A stretch of DNA of 64,000 nt from contig NZ_QVMM01000014.1 of NCBI RefSeq assembly GCF_010501065.1, positions 17,627 to 81,626 on the forward strand. Reading direction: 5' to 3'. The translations under genes were made by a program, and so were the position numbers. Positions within the stretch are counted from its first letter, which is position 1. Each line of letters begins with the position of its first letter. This stretch comes from Dysgonomonas sp. 216. Its GTDB lineage: Bacteria; Bacteroidota; Bacteroidia; Bacteroidales; Dysgonomonadaceae. The notes under the pieces were generated by a model. The model was not told where the DNA came from. It ran no database searches and saw only the letters and a list, made by a program, of their open reading frames with translations. This document shows, in pieces, positions 19,648 to 29,133 of the stretch.

Positions 19648-21402
19648 ATGAAAGCATTTAAAATAATATTGTCATTGGTCTTGTCGTCTTCTTTATTATT
19701 CTCGTGTCTGGATACCGATTTGGAGGAGGCTGTAGAAAAAGATGATTTTTACCAAAATCTGGATGATGCCGATGCTGCGATTTTAGGACTTTATAGTAAA
19801 GTTCAGGATTTGGCTGCTCCATTAGTGGTATTGAATGAGTTGCGAGGCGACTTAATGGATGTAACCAGTAACGCATCGGACGACCTGATGGAAATAAGCC
19901 TGCATAAACCGGGTAAGGATAACGAGTGGGCAAATGTATTGCAATTTTATAGTGTTATACAATATTGTAACGACATCTTGTATAACTTCGATAAAATGAA
20001 GAAAGAAAATAAATTGACATTAGAAGAGTACAATGAGCGTTACTCTGATGTAGGAGCTATTCGTTCGTGGATATATTATCAGTTGGGAGTTCACTATAAC
20101 AAGATTCCATACATTACATATCCGGTATCGAGTGTTGATGACATGGTAAATAATACAGGTAAGATGATGGAAGTGGGAGAGCTTGTCGACAGTTTAATAC
20201 TGTTTATGGAAGGACTTCCTACTCTCGAAGATTATGCAGATTCTAAACTGATAACAGGTTCGGTTCCTAATACCAGCCCTAGCTTTACGTTGGTTCCATT
20301 CTTTATTAATAAGAAATGTCTGTTAGGAGACTTGTATTTATTTAACGATAAATTTGAAGATGCAGCTCGTACCTATCGCGAAGTAATGGCGATAACCGAG
20401 GATGCAGACGCAACTGGTAATAACGAAAAATACAGGGTAAGAACATATACATATACAGGCGGAAATCCTACATGGTTCCAAATTATTTATGCACGTAATC
20501 TGGACGAAGATGCTTCGTCGTTGATTAATGCATGGAAAAATATGTTCTCTTTGCCTGCCGACGACCGTTATGCTAAAAACGAAATGATATGGGAAATGAC
20601 TTTTGATTATAAGTATGCTCCTACATATCCGTTTGTTGAGTTGTTTGCAAATTACGGAAAAGGTAAATATCTGTTGAAACCATCGGTATATGCTGTTAAT
20701 GAGTTTTGGGGTGGAGAAGCCCAAAAAAATCAAATTCCTTACGATGCCAGAGGTATAAGTGGTGGTATAAGCGAAACTTCGCAAGGTGAATATATTATTG
20801 CTAAATATCTAACAGACTATAAGGTTGACAAACCATTCGAACAACAAGGTAAATGGTTCCTCTATCGTGCAGCTTTGTTACACTTGCGTTATGCCGAGGC
20901 TGTGAACCGGATTGGTTATTATAAACTTGCTTCTGCATTTTTGAATAATGGTATCGCTTCAACATTTACATGGACTCCGAACGATGGACGCGATGCATAC
21001 AGAGCCGATTCTATTCAGGTTAGTGGATGGGGTCCGGGCAAACCTTACCCAGCTCCTTTTTACTTTGATGCACGTATGAGCAATCAGCCTTCGCTGAGAG
21101 CCCCATGGCGTGATCATGGAGGTGTGCGCAACCGTGCCAATTTGCCGGCTGTGGTTATTCCTGCAAGTGATTCGTTGCATTTTATTGAGAAAAAACTGGT
21201 AAAGGAAGCAGGTCTTGAACTAGGGTTTGAAGGTCACAGATGGATAGACCTTATACGTATTGCCCGCCGTTTAGAGAAAGAAAATTCAGGTAGCGGATCC
21301 GATTTCCTTCGTGAAGTTATGACTCGTAAGTATGAGTTGTCGGGACAAACTGCGCCCAATTTCTCTGATCCGGATAAATGGTATTTGAATTTCTACAATT
21401 AA
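19648..21402 (+). CDS. SusD/RagB-family surface glycan-binding lipoprotein 2
   Basis: This 584-residue lipoprotein has C20 (LLFSCLDTD). SusD features include the early DDFYQNLDDADAAILGLYS helix, TPR-like helices around GAIRSWIYYQLGVHYNKIPY, a LRYAEAVNRIGYY helix, and the C-terminal EAGLELGFEGHRWIDLIRIAR. It is only distantly similar to the first SusD, and so may recognise a different chain length or decoration. It is the last gene of the uptake block and is followed by a perfect hairpin. Confidence 0.94.
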   Translation: MKAFKIILSLVLSSSLLFSCLDTDLEEAVEKDDFYQNLDDADAAILGLYSKVQDLAAPLVVLNELRGDLMDVTSNASDDLMEISLHKPGKDNEWANVLQFYSVIQYCNDILYNFDKMKKENKLTLEEYNERYSDVGAIRSWIYYQLGVHYNKIPYITYPVSSVDDMVNNTGKMMEVGELVDSLILFMEGLPTLEDYADSKLITGSVPNTSPSFTLVPFFINKKCLLGDLYLFNDKFEDAARTYREVMAITEDADATGNNEKYRVRTYTYTGGNPTWFQIIYARNLDEDASSLINAWKNMFSLPADDRYAKNEMIWEMTFDYKYAPTYPFVELFANYGKGKYLLKPSVYAVNEFWGGEAQKNQIPYDARGISGGISETSQGEYIIAKYLTDYKVDKPFEQQGKWFLYRAALLHLRYAEAVNRIGYYKLASAFLNNGIASTFTWTPNDGRDAYRADSIQVSGWGPGKPYPAPFYFDARMSNQPSLRAPWRDHGGVRNRANLPAVVIPASDSLHFIEKKLVKEAGLELGFEGHRWIDLIRIARRLEKENSGSGSDFLREVMTRKYELSGQTAPNFSDPDKWYLNFYN

Positions 21403-21423
21403 TATAAGAACTTAAATAATAAA

Positions 21424-21465
21424 TGTTTTGCCGGAATAGCATTTAACCTATGTTCCGGCAAAACA
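21424..21465 (+). terminator. Perfect 13-bp hairpin between susD2 and the PL11 gene
   Basis: TGTTTTGCCGGAA (21424-21436) and TTCCGGCAAAACA (21453-21465) are exact inverted repeats around a 16-base loop. No U-tract follows, so it may be a partial terminator, an mRNA-stabilising 3' structure or a processing site rather than a full stop. The next start codon is 15 bases away. Confidence 0.55.
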
Positions 21466-21480
21466 ATTTATAAACAGACC

Positions 21481-23904
21481 ATGAAAAAATTTTACATAAT
21501 AAGTATTTGTCTCTTAATTGGGCTGCAATCGTTTTGTCCTTCCGTATTAAGTGCTCAGACGAATGAAATAAAAGAAAACTTAGGACGTGGATTGGTTGCA
21601 TACAGAAAAATTGTCGATGGCAAAACTAAAATCTGTATATCGTGGCGTTATCTGTCGAAAGACGATCCGTCGATAAAATTCAACGTTTACAGGGTTGTTC
21701 CCACTGAAGAAAAACTAAACGAAGAGCCATTAACTACAACATGGTTCGAATATGAAGATGAAAGGCCAAACCGTGTGCTTCGTTTCTATCTGAAAGAAGT
21801 TGTTGATGGGGTAGAGAGCGAAACAGTAGCCCAATACCTGCTTAAATCGGGTTTAGGTATGACATATCCGTATATCGAAATTCCGATGAAACAAATTGAC
21901 GGAGACGACAGTTGGGCATATTCGCCAAACGATGCTGTTGTTGCCGATTTAGATGGTGATGGAGAGTTCGAAATAATAGTTCATCGCACCGGTGCCGGAA
22001 AAGATAATGCACAAAGCGGGGTTACCGATCCTCCTGTTTTGCAGGCATACAAGCTTACCGGAAAATTCTTGTGGGAAATAAATCTGGGAGTTAATATCAG
22101 GGAAGGTGCCCATTATACCCAATTTATGGTTTACGATTTGGATGGAGATGGAAAAGCCGAAGTTGTATGTAAAACAGCCGAAGGTACAATCGACTCGAAA
22201 GGTACAGCTGTGGGCGAAGCCTATTTTCCCGAATATAAGAAGAAATATAATTTGAGTAATAACTTCAACGTAAACGCAAACTACAGAAACAGTGGTGGAT
22301 ATATTCTTCAAGGTCCTGAATTTTTAACCGTGTTTAATGGCGAAACAGGCGAAGAAGTTGTAACAACAGAGTATGATCCTCCTCGTTATAGTACATATAA
22401 CAGCGGAAACGAGATTCCTAAGATGACTCAAACTGGTGACGAACTTAAGAGTCGTTGGGGCGATAATTATGGTAATCGCGTCGATCGTTTTCTAGCCTGT
22501 GTTGCTTACTTGGGTGGAGAAAACCATAGTGTTGTAATGTGCCGCGGATATTATACCCGTTCGGTATTAGTAGCCTATGACTACATTAATAAGAAACTGG
22601 TAAAACGGTGGAAATTCGATACATGGAACAACTCTTCGTTAAGCAGTTACACCGGACAAGGAAATCATAACCTGAGGGTTGCCGATGTTAATGGCGACGG
22701 ATTTGACGAGATAATTTATGGACAAATGGCTGTTAGCCACAATGGAAAAGGTTTGTATACAACAAAACTAGGTCATGGCGATGCAATGCATATCGGCGAT
22801 TTTGTTCCCGAGCGTCCGGGCTTGGAAGTTTTGGGTGTACATGAGAATAAGAAAGATGGTACTACTTTGAGGGATGCAAAAACCGGAGAAGTTATTTATC
22901 AGATTACATCGGGCGACGACGTTGGTCGGGGAATGGGTGCCGATATAGATCCTAACCATAGAGGTATGGAGTTTTGGTCGAGCCGTTCGGGAGGAGTTAT
23001 TTCCGGAGCAACAGGCGAAGTAATCCGATCAAGCGCAAGCGGTGTGTCTATGAACATGGCTTGTTGGTGGGATGGCGATTTGTTGCGCGAACTTCAAGAT
23101 GGTATATCGGTAACAAAATACAATTATACAGCCGGAGGTTCTACAAAATTGATGGAAGCCACAGGCTGTGAGTCTAACAACTCAACAAAATCGAATCCAT
23201 GTTTGCAGGCCGATGTTTTGGGCGACTGGCGCGAAGAAGTTATTTTGAGGACTTCAGATAATAAGGCTGTCAGAATTTATCTGACTCCTTATGAAACGGA
23301 TTATCGTTTTCATACTTTTATGGAAGACCCTGTTTACCGAATGAGTGTTGTTTACCAAAATGTGGCTTATAATCAGCCAACAAATACAGGCTTTTATTTT
23401 GGCCCCGATTTGGAAAATATTTTTGTTGAAAAAAATATCAGGGTCGAGCAAGCTACATATACATTAGATCCTGTATTTGATGCGATATCCTATAAATGGT
23501 CGACAGGAGAAACAACTAAAAAAGCTGTATTAAAATATAGTGATTTTACACCTGAAGTTGCTACGCCTGTTTACTTGGATATGAATTTCAGAGGTTATAA
23601 TTTTTCCGATACGGTTTATGTGACCTTTGCACAAGGTAGTGCTATTGAGGATGTTATAACTCGAGGAGATGTTGAATTGAAACAAACAGTGGTTCAGGAC
23701 GAATTAACTATTAATCTGAATACACAAGGAGTAAGTCAACTTAAGATATTCAACACAGCGGGAATAATGTGTGTTGATGATAAAATAGCGGGCGGAATAG
23801 CTTCGTATCCTGTTAATGTTTCAGCATTACCACAGGGTATGTATATACTAACTGTTGTAAACAATAGTAAAACTTATACATTCCGTTTTGTGAAGACGAA
23901 TTGA
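21481..23904 (+). CDS. PL11 rhamnogalacturonan lyase with T9SS sorting domain
   Basis: This 807-residue secreted lyase has a signal peptide ending at VLSAQ (about residue 25) and a fibronectin-like N-terminal domain beginning NLGRGLVAYRK. The eight-bladed PL11 propeller carries calcium-binding DxDGDGxxE motifs (VADLDGDGEFEI, VYDLDGDGKAEV, VADVNGDGFDEI). Family landmarks GQGNHNLRVADV, LGHGDAMHIGDF, QADVLGDWREEVILR and VAYNQPTNTGFY are all present. PL11 enzymes cleave the RG-I backbone by beta-elimination at galacturonic acid. The last 70 residues (QLKIFNTAGIM to PQGMYILTVVNN) are a T9SS type A-like sorting domain, so export to the cell surface is likely. RG-I as substrate is family knowledge; endo or exo mode cannot be read from the sequence. 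Confidence 0.93.
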   Translation: MKKFYIISICLLIGLQSFCPSVLSAQTNEIKENLGRGLVAYRKIVDGKTKICISWRYLSKDDPSIKFNVYRVVPTEEKLNEEPLTTTWFEYEDERPNRVLRFYLKEVVDGVESETVAQYLLKSGLGMTYPYIEIPMKQIDGDDSWAYSPNDAVVADLDGDGEFEIIVHRTGAGKDNAQSGVTDPPVLQAYKLTGKFLWEINLGVNIREGAHYTQFMVYDLDGDGKAEVVCKTAEGTIDSKGTAVGEAYFPEYKKKYNLSNNFNVNANYRNSGGYILQGPEFLTVFNGETGEEVVTTEYDPPRYSTYNSGNEIPKMTQTGDELKSRWGDNYGNRVDRFLACVAYLGGENHSVVMCRGYYTRSVLVAYDYINKKLVKRWKFDTWNNSSLSSYTGQGNHNLRVADVNGDGFDEIIYGQMAVSHNGKGLYTTKLGHGDAMHIGDFVPERPGLEVLGVHENKKDGTTLRDAKTGEVIYQITSGDDVGRGMGADIDPNHRGMEFWSSRSGGVISGATGEVIRSSASGVSMNMACWWDGDLLRELQDGISVTKYNYTAGGSTKLMEATGCESNNSTKSNPCLQADVLGDWREEVILRTSDNKAVRIYLTPYETDYRFHTFMEDPVYRMSVVYQNVAYNQPTNTGFYFGPDLENIFVEKNIRVEQATYTLDPVFDAISYKWSTGETTKKAVLKYSDFTPEVATPVYLDMNFRGYNFSDTVYVTFAQGSAIEDVITRGDVELKQTVVQDELTINLNTQGVSQLKIFNTAGIMCVDDKIAGGIASYPVNVSALPQGMYILTVVNNSKTYTFRFVKTN

Positions 23905-23931
23905 TTTTATCTAAAATAAAATTGCTCTTTT

Positions 23932-23973
23932 AATGTGCTATATTCTTTGCTTTTAGTCAGAATATAGCACATT
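23932..23973 (+). terminator. Perfect 15-bp hairpin after the first PL11 gene
   Basis: AATGTGCTATATTCT (23932-23946) and AGAATATAGCACATT (23959-23973) are exact inverted repeats around a 12-base loop. A run of eight T follows, but only 15 bases after the stem (23989-23996), so efficiency as an intrinsic terminator is uncertain. No clear -7 box was found between it and the next gene, which suggests read-through. Confidence 0.6.
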
Positions 23974-24039
23974 TGTGCTTAACCTGAATTTTTTTTAATA
24001 ATAAACCACCGGCAAATAGTGGTATTTATAATTTATTCC

Positions 24040-27000
24040 ATGAAAAAAATAGCTTTAATTTTATCTCTAATATTTATTACGGGTAATCTTGTATATGCCC
24101 AGCGAAAGATGGAAAAGCTGGACAGGGGTGTTGTTGCTATTCATAAAGGCAATAATAATGTGTTTATATCGTGGCGTTTATTAGCTACAGATCCGGACGA
24201 TATAGCGTTTAATGTTTACAGGCAAAGAGGGGCTCAGGCAGCCGAGAAACTGAATAGCGTTCCTGTTACAAATTCAACAAATATGGTTGTTCAGCTCAGT
24301 TTGTTAAACTCGTCTTCCCGTGTTTTTGTAAAACCTGTAATTAATAATATAGAAGGAGAAGAGGAAGGAACGTGGACTATTCCGGGAAATCCGGGCGCAC
24401 ACAGAATTGTACAGGATTATACTTTTGAGCCTATTCCCGATGTTGCTGCCGATTATACAATGAAATTTTGCTGGCCTGCCGATTTAGATGGCGATGGCAA
24501 GTACGATTTTGTTTTAGATCGTCAAAGCTATGGCTCGACCGGAGAGTCGGAAGAAGACGTTAACGATGTTAATTACCTGACTCCGTATGTCGAAGCATAT
24601 AGCCATGCAGGAAAGTTTAAATGGCGTATTAGCATGGGACCAAACGTAAAGATATGTAACGGGCATAATGATATGGTTGTTGCGTATGATATGGATGGCG
24701 ACGGTAAAGCCGAAGTACTAATGAAAACAAGCGAAGGCACAACTTTTGCCGATGGTACGGTTATTACAGGTGCTAACGGGCAAGTAAAGGATTATCGTAA
24801 AACAAACGAGGTTGCTCCTCACTATATTTCCATTGTTAATGGCAACACAGGTGTTGAAATAGATCGCATCGAGATGCCAAATAAAGATATGTTCGAAAAA
24901 GAACTTTATGGCGACTGGAATTACAAACAACTGAACGGGCATTTTGCCATTGCTTATTTAGATGGGATAAATCCCAGTTTGGTTTTTGAACAAACGAACC
25001 GGAATAAAGATAAGTCGTTCAATTATATGATAACCGCTTGGGATTATAAGGATGGAAGATTAGTTGAACGTTGGAACTGGGTAGACAGGGAGTACAGATA
25101 TAGTCATTTTCATCAAATAAGGGTTGCCGATGTTGATGGCGATGGTTGCGACGAAATAATTGAAGGTTCGTGGGTACTCGATCATGATGGAACTCCGTTG
25201 TTTAATACCGACTTAGTACATGGCGACCGTCATCGTACAGCTGATATTGATCCCGATCGTCCGGGGCTTGAAACTTTTGCTATTCAGCAGGATAACCCCA
25301 ATACATTGGGTATGGCATTGTATGATGCTGCTACTGGCGAGATGATTAAACGTTGGTATCAGTCGTCGGTAGGGGATGTTGGTCGAGGCGAATGTATGGA
25401 TATGGATAACGCTTCGCGAGGATTGGAAATGTATTCAACAATGCACGGGTATTACGATTGTAAAGGAAATATATTGTCCGATAAGTCAACATTGCAACCG
25501 GCTGAAGGTATTTGGTGGGATGGCGATCTTTCGCGCGAAAAATTATCGCCAATAGGTAAAGAAGGTTTTAATCTTGCAATAAATAAATGGAATTCTGCGA
25601 CTAAAGGTTTCGAAAGGGAACTACCTAATCTGTACAACGAAAAATCGGCTTATTATACTAAAGCCGAATGGGGAGGGCGTCCTGCTTTCTTTGGCGATAT
25701 TTTGGGCGATTGGCGCGAAGAGTTAATCGTAATGCGTAGGGATGCTTCGGGTTTTTGCGTAATAAGCAATTGGGCAGAATCGGATCATCGTCTTTATTGT
25801 TTGATGCAAAACCCTGGTTACCGAATGCAGACAACAACAAGAGGATATTATCAATCGCCATTTACCGATTATTATTTGGCTAGCGATATGCCTGCACCCC
25901 CTATTGCACCGGTTCAATCGGCCGATGTTTATTTTACCGAAGGAACCACATTAACCAATACTACTATAGATGGTAAAAGTGTGATGTTCGATTTGCGTAA
26001 TCCTGATACAAATATAACATTGACCGGAAATCTGTCTCCCTCCCGTATTTGGATGATAAACCCTAAAGGCAAAGATTATGTATTTTCGGGTACAGGTGTT
26101 TTGTCGGGCAATATGGACTTTGTTAAAACACAACAAGGAACATTTACTTTAACAGGCAATCATGTTTACACAGGAAATACGCGCATATCGGAAGGACGGT
26201 TTGTGTTGAATGGCTCGTTACTAAGTAAAGTTATAGTAGATGCACGCGGAATTATTGGAGGTATAGCCGAATTAAAAGGAGGAATAGACTTGAACGAAGG
26301 TCTAAACTATATGGGAGGACGTATCGAACCGGGTAATGGTGGTACAGCCGAAGGTCTTGGAAATATTACTGTTCAGGGAAGTATAAACGGAAAAGGAAGG
26401 AATTGCTTTGCTTTCGATATTGTACCCGAATCGTCAGCCGTGAATGATAAAATTGTTGTTAACGGAGATTTTAATGTAACCGGAAGTAATAATACATTGG
26501 ATGTTACTTTTGCATCACCTAAACCTGTTGCCGGAGAATATACTCTGATTACATTTACAGGAACAACAAATGCAACAGCAGATAATTTTGAGGTAAGGGG
26601 ATTAACTAATACTCCTTATAAAATTAAGGTCGAAGAGCATGCAATAATACTTGAGGTGGTGGCTACCCGTGCAGCACAACAGATTGTTTGGTCGGGAACC
26701 GAAAGTTCTGATTGGAACTTTATTTCTAACAACTTTAAACTGAATAATGTTGATGTTTTCTTTGTTCCCGACGATGAAGTTACTTTTAATGATGAAGCTC
26801 AGAACAAGAACGTTGTACTAACGGCTTCTATGCCTGCATCAAAAGTAATTTTTGATACAAACTCAAATTATACCGTGTCGGGAAGCGGAGCTATAAGTGG
26901 CGACGCTTTGTTGACGAAAACAGGTACAGGTACGGTAACTATAAATAATATATCTAATACATATACAGGTGTAACAAGTATAGTTGGCGGAACATTGGAA

Positions 27001-28590
27001 GCTGTAAATATAGGCTATTCGGGCGAGGCTTCGTCTTTAGGCGCGGGTTCGTCTGTTGATATATCTAACGGAAGGCTTCGTCTGACCGGTATAAGTGCTA
27101 CAGACCGAGTGATGCTGATGGAAGGTAATGTAGAGCTGGAAATGAAAGGGTCTTCATCAAGCTTGATGTTGGCAAATGCAGTTGACGGTACAAATGCCGA
27201 TTTTGTGAAAACAGGATCGGGGTTGGTTAATCTGCAAGGCAGCAATATCTTTAAATCGGTAACACTGAAAGCCGGAACCATTTTCCTTGGTTCTATAATC
27301 GGTAATCGTTATGGTTTAGGTAATTCTACACTGACTATGGAAGGTGGTACATTACGTTTGCTTGATATTAACGACATGTCGAATACCTTCGATTCACCGT
27401 TTAATATACATATCCCTGAAGGAAAAACTGCACGGATCGATGGTTCGAGCCGTTGGCGAATGACAGGGAAATTAACCGGAGGCGGAACCCTTAATTTTGC
27501 GATACCTTATGTCCGTTTAGATTTACGGGGCAATTGGTCTGAGTTTACGGGGCAAATCAACATAATAAACGGAAGTAGAGGTGGCGACTTCAGAATAGAT
27601 AATACTTACGGATACACAAATGCTACATTTAATTTGCAAGCCGGAGCATCGGTTTATCCGCTATCGACGGGACGTATTGTAAAAATAGGAGCCCTGTCGG
27701 GTGTAGCCGATTCTAAACTGTCGGGCAATAGTACAACATGGCAAATAGGGGGCAATAATGCTTCGAGTTTCACGTATAACGGCGTAATAGAGGGTACAAG
27801 CTCTAAACTGATAAAAGAGGGTACAGGTACCCTGACGCTTACAGGAAGCAATACATATACCGGAGGTACACAAGTAAATGCCGGAACTTTGGTTGTGAAA
27901 TCAATATCGGGAAGCGCGACAGGAACCGGAACTGTAACTGTAAAAAGTGGGGCTGCACTAAGCGGGTCGGGTACTGTTGGCGGAAGCGTAACTGTTGAAG
28001 CTAATGGCTATTTAAATTTGAACGATTCGAAGCTTGGCGAGTTTAATATAGGAAATAATCTGATATTAAAAAGTACTTCTAATTTACTTGTCGATATGAA
28101 TCCGCTAGCTCTAACAACAGACGTTATAAATGCTAAAATAGTAACACTATCGGGAACCCTTACTATTAACAATATGGGTGCAACCTCGTTTGCCGATGGT
28201 ATGGAATTTAAAATATTTAATGCATCGACAGGAGCGCAAGGTAAATTCGAAAAAGTTCTTCCCGAACTCGATGGCCTTATTTGGGATCAGAGCCGTATAA
28301 CTGAAGGTATTATTATAGTGAAGTCGGGTAGTAGCATTTTCGATAATACAACTTCGGGTAAGTTGAGCATGTATCCCAACCCTGTAAAAGATATTTTGAC
28401 TATCGATATGGAGGGATATAAAGGAGATGTAACAGTGAGTTTTCTTTCAATCGACGGCAAACTTTTAAAGCTTGCAGAGAAGGAAAGTGATGGAATACTG
28501 AAACTCGATGTATCGTGGCTCGATCAGGGTAACTATATAGTTGTTCTTGATTGGGATAATAGAACTTACCGGAATAGGATAACTAAATAA
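24040..28590 (+). CDS. Giant PL11-like protein with autotransporter-type beta-strand repeats and T9SS domain
   Basis: Starting at the ATG at 24040 (better than 24019, because it gives the signal peptide MKKIALILSLIFITGNLVYA) the protein has 1516 residues. Residues about 20-610 form a PL11-like propeller with DLDGDGKYDF, DMDGDGKAEV and DVDGDGCDEI calcium motifs and GDILGDWREELIVM. It is divergent: the family HGDAMH motif reads HGDRHR, the GQGNHN motif is replaced by YSHFHQ, and YNQP is missing. Residues about 620-1440 carry passenger-type beta-strand repeats (GTFTLTGNHVYTGNT, GTGTLTLTGSNTYTGGTQVN) that should form a beta-helix stalk. The end is a canonical T9SS domain (LSMYPNPVKDILTI). It may be a lyase with altered specificity or a binding protein; the substitutions leave activity open. 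Confidence 0.8.
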   Translation: MKKIALILSLIFITGNLVYAQRKMEKLDRGVVAIHKGNNNVFISWRLLATDPDDIAFNVYRQRGAQAAEKLNSVPVTNSTNMVVQLSLLNSSSRVFVKPVINNIEGEEEGTWTIPGNPGAHRIVQDYTFEPIPDVAADYTMKFCWPADLDGDGKYDFVLDRQSYGSTGESEEDVNDVNYLTPYVEAYSHAGKFKWRISMGPNVKICNGHNDMVVAYDMDGDGKAEVLMKTSEGTTFADGTVITGANGQVKDYRKTNEVAPHYISIVNGNTGVEIDRIEMPNKDMFEKELYGDWNYKQLNGHFAIAYLDGINPSLVFEQTNRNKDKSFNYMITAWDYKDGRLVERWNWVDREYRYSHFHQIRVADVDGDGCDEIIEGSWVLDHDGTPLFNTDLVHGDRHRTADIDPDRPGLETFAIQQDNPNTLGMALYDAATGEMIKRWYQSSVGDVGRGECMDMDNASRGLEMYSTMHGYYDCKGNILSDKSTLQPAEGIWWDGDLSREKLSPIGKEGFNLAINKWNSATKGFERELPNLYNEKSAYYTKAEWGGRPAFFGDILGDWREELIVMRRDASGFCVISNWAESDHRLYCLMQNPGYRMQTTTRGYYQSPFTDYYLASDMPAPPIAPVQSADVYFTEGTTLTNTTIDGKSVMFDLRNPDTNITLTGNLSPSRIWMINPKGKDYVFSGTGVLSGNMDFVKTQQGTFTLTGNHVYTGNTRISEGRFVLNGSLLSKVIVDARGIIGGIAELKGGIDLNEGLNYMGGRIEPGNGGTAEGLGNITVQGSINGKGRNCFAFDIVPESSAVNDKIVVNGDFNVTGSNNTLDVTFASPKPVAGEYTLITFTGTTNATADNFEVRGLTNTPYKIKVEEHAIILEVVATRAAQQIVWSGTESSDWNFISNNFKLNNVDVFFVPDDEVTFNDEAQNKNVVLTASMPASKVIFDTNSNYTVSGSGAISGDALLTKTGTGTVTINNISNTYTGVTSIVGGTLEAVNIGYSGEASSLGAGSSVDISNGRLRLTGISATDRVMLMEGNVELEMKGSSSSLMLANAVDGTNADFVKTGSGLVNLQGSNIFKSVTLKAGTIFLGSIIGNRYGLGNSTLTMEGGTLRLLDINDMSNTFDSPFNIHIPEGKTARIDGSSRWRMTGKLTGGGTLNFAIPYVRLDLRGNWSEFTGQINIINGSRGGDFRIDNTYGYTNATFNLQAGASVYPLSTGRIVKIGALSGVADSKLSGNSTTWQIGGNNASSFTYNGVIEGTSSKLIKEGTGTLTLTGSNTYTGGTQVNAGTLVVKSISGSATGTGTVTVKSGAALSGSGTVGGSVTVEANGYLNLNDSKLGEFNIGNNLILKSTSNLLVDMNPLALTTDVINAKIVTLSGTLTINNMGATSFADGMEFKIFNASTGAQGKFEKVLPELDGLIWDQSRITEGIIIVKSGSSIFDNTTSGKLSMYPNPVKDILTIDMEGYKGDVTVSFLSIDGKLLKLAEKESDGILKLDVSWLDQGNYIVVLDWDNRTYRNRITK

Positions 28591-28628
28591 TGCAGATCGG
28601 TATTCGAATTTTATCTATAATATAACAG

Positions 28629-28659
28629 TTGGGGCGGCAAATATGTCGCTCCAATTTTC
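28629..28659 (+). terminator. Intrinsic terminator of the 24040 gene
   Basis: TTGGGGCGGC and GTCGCTCCAA pair with two G-U wobbles around a 5-base loop and are followed by TTTTCT. Confidence 0.65.
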
Positions 28660-28936
28660 TAATAAAAGAAAACAGCAAAACTTGTCAGGTTTGTCAGGTT
28701 TTAGAATTTGTTACATTCCTTGGTCCTGTGAATAATATATAATTCTATGTTGATAGAATAATGCGACTGTCAAATGTGTCAGGTTTTTTTAATAGATATT
28801 TTTAGAACAATACATTTGACGCATTACTCCAAAGTTGATATGCATTGGTAAATCCTTTTTATTTAACTAAAGATATATAATGTATAAGTGCTTAAAAAAG
28901 AACTCTTAATGTTAAATGTAGATAGATAAAACAGGA

Positions 28937-29003
28937 GCGTGAACAGAATTCCATTCATTTGGACGATAATATATTTTTATTGATTTTCTACTTTCTATTT
29001 TTG
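28937..29003 (+). promoter_or_regulatory. Composite activator box plus -7 promoter of the 29134 gene (strong copy)
   Basis: Half-sites GTGAAC (28939-28944) and TTTGGAC (28958-28964) are 20 bp apart and flank AATTCCATTCA. An exact -7 box TATTTTTG lies at 28996-29003, 38 bp from the second half-site. It aligns without gaps to the copies before 32181 and 34692. The arrangement resembles a direct-repeat site for an AraC-type activator, for which the neighbouring HTCS is the obvious candidate. Confidence 0.6.
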
Positions 29004-29133
29004 TTTTGGGCTAAAAATCGATATACGCTGTGTGTTTTCTGCAATTATTTTTCTCGTAACAAAATACCATGAAATAATTGCTGCTATTTATAAAAAAGAG
29101 GTTTAATTATATTAACACTTAAATTTTAGATTT

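Larger units (their letters stand above)
28591..29133 (+). other. 543-bp intergenic region with terminator, short repeats and a promoter
   Basis: No gene is supported. In order it holds an intrinsic terminator (28629-28659), two tandem copies of TTGTCAGGT (28682-28699) with a third similar copy GTGTCAGGT at 28776-28784, and an imperfect inverted repeat (28760-28777 against 28812-28825). The activator box and -7 box of the next gene follow. Confidence 0.6.
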
